From Crocinitomicaceae bacterium (GTDB lineage Bacteria; Bacteroidota; Bacteroidia; Flavobacteriales_D; Crocinitomicaceae): 43,150 nucleotides of DNA. Each line of letters starts with the position of its first letter. Position 1 is the stretch's first letter. The notes below the pieces were generated by a model. The model saw only the letters and a program-made list of their open reading frames with translations, did no database searches and was not told the DNA's origin. Shown piece by piece: positions 32,509 through 41,191 of this stretch. The DNA is taken from the NCBI GenBank assembly GCA_023253775.1, contig JALRFI010000176.1, positions 1 to 43,150 on the forward strand. The letters run 5' to 3'. Position numbers and translations under genes: made by a program.

Positions 32509-33048
32509 TTAATTCAGCTTGTACTTTTTAAAGAAAGCATCCCAATTCCAGATAAAGCTTGCCATCACCTCATCCATTCTCTTTAGGAACAGAGGATTTG
32601 GAGCTTGCATTCTCTTGAAATACTCATCCTGATATTGGCTCAAATGATACTTATGGAAAACTGCTTTGGACATTCCATAGATCATGTTCTTTGACGGGTG
32701 ATTCACTCTTGTAATGAATGACTGATAATCTCTGATCAACTTTGTAAAATCACTTGTTGACATTTCATACATCTTAGCAAGCTTTTCAAAGATAATACCT
32801 TCTACTCTTGCGGCTTGTTCAGCTTCAAAGGTGCTTTCCAAAAAAGAGAGATTTCCAACGATTACGATCAAAGCGAATTCTCCATTCTGATTTTCTTCCA
32901 AAGATGGAGAAGATATAAAGGCCACATCCTCATTGATCAATTGAGCAACTTCTTTGAATCCATTGTCAACTGTATCAAAAATAGAATTGATAAAAATGTT
33001 GGCTACTTGATTATCAGAAAGTTTGCGTTTGATTAGCGATCCAAGCAT
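32509..33048 (-). CDS. Hypothetical protein, 179 residues
   Basis: I do not recognise this protein. It is a soluble, mainly helical protein without signal peptide or membrane segment. Notable parts are a central hydrophobic strand pair (FALIVIVGNLSFLE), a segment rich in Glu/Ala (FEAEQAARVEGIIFEKLAKM) and an aromatic C-terminus (FIWNWDAFFKKYKLN). No cysteines and no catalytic motif stand out. It reads as a normal gene: an exact TAATTTTG -7 element lies 29 bases before the ATG, and a shared hairpin closes its 3' side. The neighbours rsmG and miaE are both RNA-modifying, but nothing in its sequence ties it to RNA. Probably a conserved flavobacterial protein; a homology search would settle that. 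Confidence 0.75.
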   Translation of the reverse strand: MLGSLIKRKLSDNQVANIFINSIFDTVDNGFKEVAQLINEDVAFISSPSLEENQNGEFALIVIVGNLSFLESTFEAEQAARVEGIIFEKLAKMYEMSTSDFTKLIRDYQSFITRVNHPSKNMIYGMSKAVFHKYHLSQYQDEYFKRMQAPNPLFLKRMDEVMASFIWNWDAFFKKYKLN

Positions 33049-33077
33049 GAGTCTTTCAGTTTGTTATTGTTTAAATA

Positions 33078-33085
33078 CAAAATTA
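33078..33085 (-). promoter_or_regulatory. Probable -7 promoter element of the 179-residue gene (TAATTTTG)
   Basis: The minus strand reads TAATTTTG, an exact TAnnTTTG match, 29 bases before the ATG at 33048. A TTG lies 26 bases further upstream, somewhat too far for a standard -33 element. Confidence 0.42.
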
Positions 33086-33161
33086 AGAGACTAGAGAAGC
33101 TTTGATTATTTCAACCTTAGCTGATTATCAACTAAGTTATTAACAAAAAGGACAGATTTAA

Positions 33162-33752
33162 TTAACCATGCATGGTTTCTTTTTTTCCATACTTGGACAT
33201 CAATGATGCTTCGAACTTGAGAAAATCCTTCCATCTTAAGTCAACATCTACTCCTTTACCATACTTCCTGGCAAAATTGAGAAACGTAATGTAATGTCGA
33301 GCTTCACTCTCCATAAGGCTCCGATAAAACACTCTGAGATCTTCATCATTTATCTCCTCTGAAAGAATCTTGAAACGTTCACAACTTCTTGCTTCGATCA
33401 TCGCCGCAAAAAGCATTTGATTCACGAAATGACTTTCCCTGGATCCGGTATTTTTATTTTGTTTCAGGTAAGCAGCAAGGTCATGCACATAAGGGTCTTT
33501 CCTTTCAAAACCCAACTTCATTCCCCTTTCGATCATTTTCTCATGAACCATTCCGAAATGTTCCATTTCCTCCTGACTTATTTCAGTCATCGCTTTCACT
33601 AAATCAGGATACTGAGGATATTGAACGATCATTGAAATAGCATTACTCGCCGCCTTCTGTTCACAAAACGCATGATCCGTTAAGATCTCCTCAATATTCT
33701 TCTCCACAATATTGACCCACCTTGGATCAGTTGCCATTTTCAACCCTAACAT
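33162..33752 (-). CDS. miaE: tRNA-(ms2io6A37)-hydroxylase MiaE
   Basis: Diiron enzyme that hydroxylates the isopentenyl side chain of ms2i6A at position 37 of tRNA, oxygen-dependent. The 196-residue protein has the four-helix ferritin-like pattern with metal ligands in order: Glu31 (DHAFCEQKAA), Glu62/His65 (EEMEHF), Glu120 (IEARSCERF), Glu150/His153 (ESEARHY). All are present. The opening LGLKMATDPRWVNI also fits the family. It would need MiaA and MiaB encoded elsewhere. The promoter upstream has both -7 and -33 elements and is divergent to that of the phosphatase gene. Confidence 0.93.
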   Translation of the reverse strand: MLGLKMATDPRWVNIVEKNIEEILTDHAFCEQKAASNAISMIVQYPQYPDLVKAMTEISQEEMEHFGMVHEKMIERGMKLGFERKDPYVHDLAAYLKQNKNTGSRESHFVNQMLFAAMIEARSCERFKILSEEINDEDLRVFYRSLMESEARHYITFLNFARKYGKGVDVDLRWKDFLKFEASLMSKYGKKETMHG

Positions 33753-33767
33753 ATCTTAGATTTTTCA

Positions 33768-33799
33768 CAAAGTTAATACCCATTCCTGAAGAAGAACAA
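33768..33799 (-). promoter_or_regulatory. Promoter of miaE with -7 and -33 elements
   Basis: On the minus strand, TTG at 33799-33797 is followed after 21 bases by TAACTTTG at 33775-33768. This fits the Bacteroidota pattern (TTG, 17-23 bases, TAnnTTTG). The -7 box ends 15 bases before the miaE ATG. It is one of only two candidate promoters in the window for which I found a -33 TTG near the expected spacing. Confidence 0.55.
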
Positions 33800-33808
33800 G
33801 GGAATCTG

Positions 33809-33816
33809 TATTTTTG
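33809..33816 (+). promoter_or_regulatory. Probable -7 promoter element of the phosphatase gene (TATTTTTG)
   Basis: TATTTTTG is an exact TAnnTTTG match, 20 bases before the ATG at 33837. It is divergent from the miaE promoter, whose elements lie a few bases to the left. Confidence 0.45.
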
Positions 33817-33836
33817 AGCATCAATATTTTCTAACC

Positions 33837-35471
33837 ATGAGATTTTTATCATTCATCTGTGCATCAATCTTGTTAACATCCACTACTGCAGTTGGTCAAT
33901 CAAAACCCAAACTTGTCTTAGGAATTGTAGTGGACCAGATGTGCTATGATTACTTGTATCGATTTAAAGACAAATTCTGTGATGGAGGATTTTTAAAACT
34001 GATGAATGAAGGTTCAAATTTCAGGAATGCTCAATACAATTACATACCTACCTTTACAGGGCCTGGACACGCGAGTATATACTCTGGAACTACTCCAGAA
34101 AATCATGGAATTGTCGCGAATGAATGGTACGAAAGAGAATCAAAGAAAATAGTGAACTGTGTTGCTGATGCGAATTATCAAACAATAGGATCTTCGAGCT
34201 CATATGGATACTGTTCTCCTAAAAAACTAAAGAGCTACACCGTTACAGATCAACTTAAGCTTACCTATCCAAATTCAAAGGTGATTTCACTTAGCATAAA
34301 GGACCGAAGTGCTATATTGCCTGGAGGACACTTGAGTGATGGAAGTTATTGGTACGATCCTGAGACAGGTAATTTTATTACAAGTTCCTTCTTTAAAAAA
34401 GATCTACCTGATTGGGTAAAAGAATTCAACGATAATGGTTACCCAGAGAAAATGTTGAATGGGGAGTGGAATACATTATATGATATAAATACCTATGGTG
34501 AAAGTGGACCAGATGATTCTCCTTATGAAGTATTGTTACCAGGCAAAACAAGTCCAACGTTTCCTTATGACCTAAAAAAAATGAGGGGAAACAGTAAAGG
34601 GTATGAATTATTTATTTACACTCCTTTTGCCAATACCTATTTAACTGATCTCGCCATTTCTGCAGCAAAAAAAGAGCAAATAGGATCAGATGGTCAAACA
34701 GACTTTCTTTGTATTTCTTACTCAACACCGGATATTGCCGGACACGCATTTGGTCCATATTCTGTAGAAATTGAGGATATCTACATCCGTCTTGATCTAG
34801 AGATCAAGCGATTGATTCAAGAATTGGAAAGAACTATCGGAAAGGATGAATTCGTTCTTTTCATGACAGCAGATCATGCGGTTGTGCCAGTACCACAGCA
34901 ATTGATGGATCTTAAAATGCCGGGCGGATACTTTTATTTGAATGAAAACATGAATTCATTAAAGCAACATGTTTCAGAAAAATACGGACATGACCTAATA
35001 GAGGAACAAGAGAATTTAAACATCTACCTTGATCATAAAAAGATTGACTCTTTAAAATTTGACATAGACGAAATATCTTCTTTTTTAGCTAACGAGATAA
35101 ATAATTGGGAAGGGGTTAAACGCGTAGTCACTGCTGCTCAAATTCTTGATGGGAACTCAGATGACAGCTGGTTAAACATGGTACGCAGAGGTTTTCATTC
35201 GAAAGAGAGTGGCGACGTCATCTTTATACTCGAGCCGGGTTATTTACCTAAAGCTGAAGATATTGAATCATCCCACAAAGGAACCAGTCATGGCTCAGCA
35301 TTTAATTATGACACCCACGTTCCTTTAATATGGTATGGAGAAGGAATTGATAAGCAGGAGATTTTCAGACCTGTACAAATAACCGATATTGGAGCAACAC
35401 TCATCCATTTACTCGACATACAACGAACTGGGGCAATGACCGGAAATCCACTTCTAGAAATCTTAAAATAA
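33837..35471 (+). CDS. pafA: PafA-type alkaline phosphatase, secreted
   Basis: Phosphate-monoester hydrolase of the alkaline phosphatase superfamily, active in the periplasm or outside. The 544-residue protein has a signal peptide (FICASILLTSTTAVGQ). The active site matches PafA of Elizabethkingia: metal ligand Asp33 (VVDQM), nucleophile Thr74 in PTFTGPGH, Asn95 in HGIVANEW, the Lys155/Arg157 pair in SIKDRSAI, then STPDIAGHAFGP, TADHAVVPVP and THVPLIWYG with the remaining Asp and His ligands. No pho box can be judged. The gene is monocistronic, with a -7 element 20 bases upstream and a strong terminator right after the stop codon. Confidence 0.9.
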   Translation: MRFLSFICASILLTSTTAVGQSKPKLVLGIVVDQMCYDYLYRFKDKFCDGGFLKLMNEGSNFRNAQYNYIPTFTGPGHASIYSGTTPENHGIVANEWYERESKKIVNCVADANYQTIGSSSSYGYCSPKKLKSYTVTDQLKLTYPNSKVISLSIKDRSAILPGGHLSDGSYWYDPETGNFITSSFFKKDLPDWVKEFNDNGYPEKMLNGEWNTLYDINTYGESGPDDSPYEVLLPGKTSPTFPYDLKKMRGNSKGYELFIYTPFANTYLTDLAISAAKKEQIGSDGQTDFLCISYSTPDIAGHAFGPYSVEIEDIYIRLDLEIKRLIQELERTIGKDEFVLFMTADHAVVPVPQQLMDLKMPGGYFYLNENMNSLKQHVSEKYGHDLIEEQENLNIYLDHKKIDSLKFDIDEISSFLANEINNWEGVKRVVTAAQILDGNSDDSWLNMVRRGFHSKESGDVIFILEPGYLPKAEDIESSHKGTSHGSAFNYDTHVPLIWYGEGIDKQEIFRPVQITDIGATLIHLLDIQRTGAMTGNPLLEILK

Positions 35472-35472
35472 A

Positions 35473-35503
35473 AAAGGCTCAGTGGTCACTGAGCCTTTCC
35501 TTT
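35473..35503. terminator. Strong bidirectional terminator between phosphatase and carboxypeptidase genes
   Basis: AAAGGCTCAGTG (35473-35484) and CACTGAGCCTTT (35487-35498) form an 11-bp stem with a tetraloop, flanked by A-run and T-run. It starts two bases after the phosphatase stop and ends before the convergent carboxypeptidase stop at 35517. Confidence 0.92.
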
Positions 35504-35516
35504 TTATGTTTTGAAA

Positions 35517-38357
35517 TTAGAACTTCACAAATTTTACCTGGCTAATCATTTCTGACCTGATCGTTCTCAAATAATATACTCCATTCTGAATTTCAGGTAA
35601 GTTGATCAACTCAAGACTAGCGTTTGCTTTCTGGCTATATACCAACTTCCCGTTGATATCATAAACCTCGATCTGATCACCCGCAGTCAATCCATTGACA
35701 ATGAATTCTCCATTGTTAGGATTCGGCACAATCACTATGTTAGCTGAATTCAATTCGTCTATGCCCACACAGTTTTGCACCTCTATAGAAATTGCATCTG
35801 TAGCCTGACATCCATTACCATCCGTATACGTTCCAGTGATATCATGAATCCCAACTCCTGCTAAAGCAGGGTTAAAAGTAGCGCCAGATACACCTACTCC
35901 TGTGAAGACAGCCCCTGTAGGGTTAGAAATCAAAGTTACTGAACCTTCATTCGAACAGACAAGATTATCTACATCAGAAGTTGAAACGGCAACAGAAGGA
36001 AGTTCATTCACAGTGATCAGACTTGTGTAAGTATCACTTCCAGCAGCATTTGTAACAGTCAATGTAACCGTGTAAGTTCCTTGTGTAGCAAATGTATTTG
36101 TTGGGTTCTGCATGCTAGATGTATTCCCGTCACCGAAATCCCAAGCCCAACTTGTAGGAATGTTACTTGAGAAATCATTAAATGTAACCGAAGACCCGGC
36201 GCAAACTGAAGTTGAAGATGCTGAGAAATCGGCAGTTGGTGCGGTAGGTGCCCCCGCCTCATTGTACATTACTCTAAAATCATCAAAGTAAAAGCCATCA
36301 CCGTTCACACCTCCGTCGGCTCTTAACTGGAATCTAACTTTGATCTGTTGCCCCAAATAATCACTCAAACTGATCTCATCCAATACCCAAGAAGTCTGAA
36401 CTCCTTCATAAACTGGTTGATTGTTCGGTTGCACACTACCATTCGCGCTTGTTCCTGGCACTGTATAATTTGTACACTGACCGATCCATGTAGTACCACC
36501 ATCAGTAGAAACTTGGAATTGACAATAATCATAATCAGCCTCAATATCCCACTTCGCATAATAAGAAATCGCTGCATCTGTAGCATTTGAGAGATCAATC
36601 ACAGGATTATAAGTATATGTTCGATTCGCATTGTTGCTATAGTTCCCTGTTGGTGAGTCAGTATAAGACTGACTGGGCGAAACAAAAGTAGAAGTGGTCG
36701 ACGACCAGTTGCCTGTCCAGTTTGCAGTAGAACCATTTTCAAGTGCTTGAAGTGTCAATGCCCCATATGTCTTGTAAATAGTGTCTCTTTTAATCCACAA
36801 ACCATTATTCGTCTCCAAAACATAAATGACTTGATCTCCATATTGTATTGTAGGGTTCAAATTATAAGAGATCGCACCTGCCTCAGTTGCTCTGATATTG
36901 ATATCATGTATTACTGATGAACCAACAGTCTGAATGTTCTGTAATGGCTGGATTGAAACTGTAACTGGTCCATCCTCCAAACCTAAACGGTACGCGTCGT
37001 GGTTAAAATTACCAGACATTGTTGCAATATTTGAAGGATCAGTATCAGTAACGATCAAATATTTTCTTGTCAAATGGGCAAGGACCAAATTTGGGAAGAA
37101 CATTTCCTGACATGTCGCCACAATTTGACCCGATGGTTGCCAAAATGCAGTACCCACCTCTGGAGTGTGCACGAAAATCGTATCTTTTTGACCAACTCCA
37201 ATATCTACCTTATACATGTAATCATCGCTATCTCCGGACGCAGGATACAAACCAGAACTCTTCATTGCAGTGTATCCATTAAACTGAACTTGATGATTTG
37301 ATTCATCCTGAAAATAATCATGATGGTCAGCAAATTCTGCAACTGTAGTTCCAACTGGAAAAAGGATATCGCCTCCGTATGTATGAGCATTGAATCCTGT
37401 TCTGAAATTGTTATTCTGAACTAGCCATCTCATTGCTTGGGTTTCTGGCTCAGAAAAAGGGGCAGGTCCGCAATAAGTATCATCACTTGTATTCGTAGTA
37501 GTCGTCCCTGTCGTACCCCAACCGTATGAATAATTTCTATTTAGGTCAACACCATAAACATTTCCTCCATTATTTCTTCTGTTCTTTCTCCACATACCAC
37601 CACCGTTAGGATTGGTAGTCTCGTTTCTGAGATACCCATCAGGATTGATACATGGAACAAAATACATTTGAGTATTATTTACTAGGTATTGTATTTCTTC
37701 ATTAGAATCATAATTCTCCAATAAATACCACATGTAAAATATGGTTTCCATCAAACTCATTGGTTCCCTCGCGTGGTGGATCGCTGTGTAAAGCACTTTA
37801 GGTTCTGTACTTTCATCAGTTGAAGGATTATCAGAGATCTTTACATAATAAATGGGACGATTTTCGTGCGTCAAATAAGTGGATATCGGTGCTTTAATGG
37901 TAATCAGGTTTGGATATTGAGCCGCCATTGCATCTAACTCCGCCAACATTTCATTGTATTTCAAATACCCTCCCATTGTTCCCAAATTGAAATTAGAAGG
38001 CTGTGTTGGAGTTACATAAAAGTTATTGCCAGATCCACCGCCGGATCCTCCAGAACAAGTTGCATTTCTGTTCGTTTCGGGTTCACTGTTTTCGTTTAAC
38101 AACAAGAATTCAGCTTGAATGTCTTCAACGAGTATTTCAAAATCAAAATTGTAATCACGCATCATCTGAATCTCTTCGACAGAATAATCAGAAATGAAGA
38201 AAGTGTTTTGCTTGTAAATACCATGATCAACTGGAATACCCAAAGCCGAAAGCCTGGCTAATTCTTCGTCATTCGCATAAATTTTGACTTTAGAGTATTG
38301 CTGACTAAAGGAGAGAGTCGAACAGAGTACACCGAAAAAGAGAAGTATTTTTTTCAT
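35517..38357 (-). CDS. Secreted M14 zinc carboxypeptidase with PKD domain and type IX sorting tail
   Basis: A 946-residue secreted protease. A signal peptide (ILLFFGVLCSTLSFSQ) and pro-region come first. The M14 domain has HHAREPMS with zinc ligands His and Glu, FVPCINPDGY, VDLNRNY, NAHTYGG with the third zinc His, and a TPEVGTAF segment with the catalytic Glu. Next are a region of about 200 residues ending in DGFYFDDFRVMY (a MAM-like or jelly-roll binding module) and a PKD domain with SWAWDFGDGNTSS. The end (VPNPNNGEFIV to SQVKFVKF) is a T9SS type A CTD. So the protein is exported by Sec and then by type IX secretion, probably to degrade external protein. It is flanked by a strong terminator on the 3' side. 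Confidence 0.93.
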   Translation of the reverse strand: MKKILLFFGVLCSTLSFSQQYSKVKIYANDEELARLSALGIPVDHGIYKQNTFFISDYSVEEIQMMRDYNFDFEILVEDIQAEFLLLNENSEPETNRNATCSGGSGGGSGNNFYVTPTQPSNFNLGTMGGYLKYNEMLAELDAMAAQYPNLITIKAPISTYLTHENRPIYYVKISDNPSTDESTEPKVLYTAIHHAREPMSLMETIFYMWYLLENYDSNEEIQYLVNNTQMYFVPCINPDGYLRNETTNPNGGGMWRKNRRNNGGNVYGVDLNRNYSYGWGTTGTTTTNTSDDTYCGPAPFSEPETQAMRWLVQNNNFRTGFNAHTYGGDILFPVGTTVAEFADHHDYFQDESNHQVQFNGYTAMKSSGLYPASGDSDDYMYKVDIGVGQKDTIFVHTPEVGTAFWQPSGQIVATCQEMFFPNLVLAHLTRKYLIVTDTDPSNIATMSGNFNHDAYRLGLEDGPVTVSIQPLQNIQTVGSSVIHDINIRATEAGAISYNLNPTIQYGDQVIYVLETNNGLWIKRDTIYKTYGALTLQALENGSTANWTGNWSSTTSTFVSPSQSYTDSPTGNYSNNANRTYTYNPVIDLSNATDAAISYYAKWDIEADYDYCQFQVSTDGGTTWIGQCTNYTVPGTSANGSVQPNNQPVYEGVQTSWVLDEISLSDYLGQQIKVRFQLRADGGVNGDGFYFDDFRVMYNEAGAPTAPTADFSASSTSVCAGSSVTFNDFSSNIPTSWAWDFGDGNTSSMQNPTNTFATQGTYTVTLTVTNAAGSDTYTSLITVNELPSVAVSTSDVDNLVCSNEGSVTLISNPTGAVFTGVGVSGATFNPALAGVGIHDITGTYTDGNGCQATDAISIEVQNCVGIDELNSANIVIVPNPNNGEFIVNGLTAGDQIEVYDINGKLVYSQKANASLELINLPEIQNGVYYLRTIRSEMISQVKFVKF

Positions 38358-38529
38358 TTTATAGTTTGTTTAGCGAGCACAAATTACACAAAAAAGAATT
38401 CCGCTCCATCAATTTTCGACGATATTAAAGAATCCAAAGACCAATGAGTTGAATTTAAAACCCTACCTCATTTATCCGTGATTTATTTCACTTAACCTTT
38501 TCATTTTCCACTTGTATAAATGAAATCAG

Positions 38530-38556
38530 TTGCCCTTTCCAAATTCTTTAAATTTG
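38530..38556 (+). promoter_or_regulatory. Possible sppA promoter (TTG and TAAATTTG)
   Basis: TAAATTTG at 38549-38556 matches TAnnTTTG exactly, 21 bases before the sppA ATG at 38578. A TTG at 38530-38532 lies 16 bases upstream, one base short of the usual range. Together they argue against the upstream TTG being a start codon. Confidence 0.42.
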
Positions 38557-38577
38557 GTTGAATTAAAGAATCTCAAT

Positions 38578-40380
38578 ATGTCTGATCCTTCAAATAAAAT
38601 CGGTTTTGGCAGAATCTTCTGGCCTAGTTTCCTTGCAGTTTTGATTGTCTCTGTTATTGGTATGCTGCTTTTCTTCCTAATTCTTGGAGGGATCATAGGG
38701 TCCTTTGGCGATTTTGGTCCACAACCACTGAGTTTAAAGGATAAAACCGTCTTGCACATCACTTTGGATGGTGAAATAGGAGAAAAAAGTGACAATAAGT
38801 TCAACCCAAGTACATTTCAGCTGAATAAAAAAATAGGACTAAGTGACCTTCTTTACGGATTCCAAATAGCTAAAAAAGATGAAAAGATCAAAGGTGTATT
38901 CATCGAGATCGGTGATGTTTCCTGCGGATACGCTGCAGCAAGAGAAATTAGAAATGCAATAAATGATTTTGAAAAATCAGGAAAATTTGCAATCGCCTAC
39001 AATAAAGGTGAAGTTATATCTCTGAAGGAATATTACATCGCTTCAGCAGCAGACAAAAACTATGGTTTCCCTACTTCGAACATGGAGATGTTAGGACTTG
39101 GCGCTGAACTTAGTTTTTTTAAGGGCACGCTGGATAAACTTGACATAGAGGTTGAAGTGATTCGAGGATCGAACAACGATTTTAAAAGTGCCGTAGAACC
39201 TTTCTTCAGAAGCAACATGAGTGATTCTAGTCGATTGCAGGTAGAGCGCTATTTAAAATCGATCTGGGAGGATATCAGAATTGATATTTCGAAAGACAGA
39301 AAGATCGATCAGAATTCGTTAAATGATATTGCTGAAGAAGGAAAGATCCGCAGTGCCGAGGATGCCGTCGATTACAGACTACTTGATGGAGTCATGTATC
39401 GTGATGAAATCATCGCAATGCTAAACAAAAGGCTTGGATTAAAAAACAATGATGAAGTTGAGCTTCAGGCTTTTGAAAAGTATTCCAAAAAGAAATTCTA
39501 TGAGGACCAGATCCTGGTAAGAAATGAAAAACCAAACATTGCTGTTATTCTTGCTGAAGGAGGTGTAGCAACTGACGGGGACGGGCTTACATCGAAAGAA
39601 ATCTGCAAACTATTTCAGGATGTAAGAAAGAATAAATCGATCAAAACAGTTGTCTTTAGGATCAATAGCCCTGGTGGTAGCGCACTTGCCAGTGAAGAGA
39701 TATGGAGAGAGGTTAAATTAACAAACAAAACAAAGAAAGTGATCGTGTCCATGGGAGATGTTGCCGCTTCTGGTGGATACTACATTGCCACTCCAGCTGA
39801 AGCTATATTCGCAGAATCAACTACCATAACGGGTTCAATCGGAGTATTCGGTATGATCCCATACATGGGTGCAATGTTTGAAAACAAGCTAGGAATCTCA
39901 TTTGATCGCGCAATGACTAACAAACATGCAGTTTTGACAACCAATCGAAAACTGACTACTGAAGAATTATCCATGATTCAGAATGAAGTTGACGAAATCT
40001 ATGACTTGTTCAAGGAACGTGTTGCTGAAGGCCGAAAAATGTCAAAAGAAAAAGTGGATATCCTTGCCAGAGGACGTGTTTGGACTGGTAAAGATGCATT
40101 CTCGATTGGTTTGGTCGACAAAATTGGTGGAATAGACGATGCAATTAATTACGCAGCTGATAAGGCAAAGATCAAAACTAAAAAGGTTTTATACTATCCT
40201 CTTAAAAAAGATGATAAGTGGATGGCCTTGATCGAGCAACTTGAAGAAGACAACGAAGAAATCTCCTTTGAAAGTCAGGAAATTCCTGAGGAACTCATCA
40301 GAGAATATCAGAAAATCAAACGTATTGAAGATTGGATGGGTATTCAAATGAGACTTCCTTATGAGATCGAATTAAAATAA
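38578..40380 (+). CDS. sppA: Signal peptide peptidase SppA (67K type)
   Basis: Inner-membrane serine protease that removes leftover signal peptides. From the ATG at 38578 it has 600 residues: a short N-terminal tail, one membrane helix (WPSFLAVLIVSVIGMLLFFL) and two tandem ClpP-like domains, so the long E. coli-type enzyme. The catalytic Lys lies in RGSNNDFKSAVEPF in the first domain and the Ser in GDVAASGGYYIATPAE in the second, followed by TTITGSIGVFG. The frame extends upstream to a TTG at 38530, but the added 16 residues look non-coding and would overlap the promoter. A 10-bp terminator stem follows the stop at once. Confidence 0.94.
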   Translation: MSDPSNKIGFGRIFWPSFLAVLIVSVIGMLLFFLILGGIIGSFGDFGPQPLSLKDKTVLHITLDGEIGEKSDNKFNPSTFQLNKKIGLSDLLYGFQIAKKDEKIKGVFIEIGDVSCGYAAAREIRNAINDFEKSGKFAIAYNKGEVISLKEYYIASAADKNYGFPTSNMEMLGLGAELSFFKGTLDKLDIEVEVIRGSNNDFKSAVEPFFRSNMSDSSRLQVERYLKSIWEDIRIDISKDRKIDQNSLNDIAEEGKIRSAEDAVDYRLLDGVMYRDEIIAMLNKRLGLKNNDEVELQAFEKYSKKKFYEDQILVRNEKPNIAVILAEGGVATDGDGLTSKEICKLFQDVRKNKSIKTVVFRINSPGGSALASEEIWREVKLTNKTKKVIVSMGDVAASGGYYIATPAEAIFAESTTITGSIGVFGMIPYMGAMFENKLGISFDRAMTNKHAVLTTNRKLTTEELSMIQNEVDEIYDLFKERVAEGRKMSKEKVDILARGRVWTGKDAFSIGLVDKIGGIDDAINYAADKAKIKTKKVLYYPLKKDDKWMALIEQLEEDNEEISFESQEIPEELIREYQKIKRIEDWMGIQMRLPYEIELK

Positions 40381-40408
40381 AAAAAGCCGGCTAGTCCGGC
40401 TTTTTTTT
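40381..40408. terminator. Intrinsic terminator after sppA
   Basis: AAAAAGCCGG (40381-40390) pairs with CCGGCTTTTT (40396-40405) around CTAGT, with the T-run continuing to 40408. It starts at the base after the sppA stop and also serves the convergent barrel gene ending at 40410. Confidence 0.93.
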
Positions 40409-40409
40409 C

Positions 40410-41096
40410 TTATGTACTTCTTCTTTTGTATCTTATTTTTTCTCTGGTCCAATGGAATTTTTTCCTATCAAAAGAACTTTTCGCTTTTGAACCCCGCGGA
40501 TCATATTTGTAGATTACTCCAAATGAATGCTGCAAATAATTCGCATTCGTTAGTAAAATCTCAGGAAATAGCCCTATTTTTCCACTTGTTTGTAGCTGCA
40601 GTCCCCAACGATTGGTTAACCAATAATTAGTTCCGAGATTTAAATTAAAATTGACGTTTACAGGAATCTCCAGACTGGTTCGAAATGTACCTCCCAAACC
40701 CATCGAAAAGTAAGGATCAAATCTCTTTCTGTTTTTCATTTTAGCACTATTAAAACTGTACTTAAAATTAAAATCAGCATTCACATTAAAACCAGAATGT
40801 CCGGTTTCCTGATTAATCAGTTTACTTGAGTAATATTTATTGAAAGCTGCAGCCATTTCCCAGCTCCAGTGATTGTACATATACTTTTCAGCACACAATC
40901 TTGTCGGAAAGTAATGATAATTCCATGAGCCTGACATATCGACCAATTTCGTAAACGGATTACCATTATCATCGATCACATTCCATGAAGCTCCAAAAAT
41001 CCATTTATAAGGATCCCTGTTAGTTTCCATTATCGAAGGCTGAGCGACTATCGACAAGGTTAAGAGGACATAGGGTATTAAAAGAATTCTTTTCAT
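40410..41096 (-). CDS. Predicted outer-membrane beta-barrel protein, 228 residues
   Basis: The protein has a signal peptide (ILLIPYVLLTLSIVAQ) and then a barrel-like pattern of alternating strands with many aromatic residues. The opening WNVIDDNGNPFTKLVDMSGSW resembles the N-terminal barrel of flavobacterial OmpA-type proteins, but here the C-terminal peptidoglycan-binding OmpA domain is missing and the protein ends in a basic tail (FHWTREKIRYKRRST). It may be a stand-alone small barrel of the OmpW/OmpX kind. Function unknown. It follows trigger factor on the same strand, but a terminator lies between them, so it should have its own promoter. Confidence 0.7.
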   Translation of the reverse strand: MKRILLIPYVLLTLSIVAQPSIMETNRDPYKWIFGASWNVIDDNGNPFTKLVDMSGSWNYHYFPTRLCAEKYMYNHWSWEMAAAFNKYYSSKLINQETGHSGFNVNADFNFKYSFNSAKMKNRKRFDPYFSMGLGGTFRTSLEIPVNVNFNLNLGTNYWLTNRWGLQLQTSGKIGLFPEILLTNANYLQHSFGVIYKYDPRGSKAKSSFDRKKFHWTREKIRYKRRST

Positions 41097-41161
41097 CGTT
41101 ATTGAGGATCAACAAAAAATGTACCTTTTAAACCGATAAAACTACAAAAAGATACAGCATT

Positions 41162-41188
41162 AAAAAGCCCCATTCATAGGGGCTTTTT
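41162..41188. terminator. Intrinsic terminator of tig
   Basis: AAAAAGCCCC (41162-41171) pairs with GGGGCTTTTT (41179-41188) around a seven-base loop, with an A/T-run on either side. It begins four bases after the tig stop codon on the minus strand. Confidence 0.92.
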
Positions 41189-41191
41189 CAA

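Noticed and set aside
33116-33136. Terminator of miaE (CTTAG...CTAAG imperfect palindrome)
   Set aside because: The stem is AT-rich with a mismatch and lacks a T-run, so it is unlikely to stop transcription.
38358-38400. Promoter for the carboxypeptidase gene (TAATTTG on the minus strand)
   Set aside because: It is one base short of TAnnTTTG. The intergenic region is AT-rich and such near matches are expected by chance.
38530-38577. TTG start giving a longer SppA
   Set aside because: The TTG fits a -33 element better and a TAAATTTG -7 box lies inside the extension; the ATG at 38578 leads directly into the expected short tail and membrane helix.
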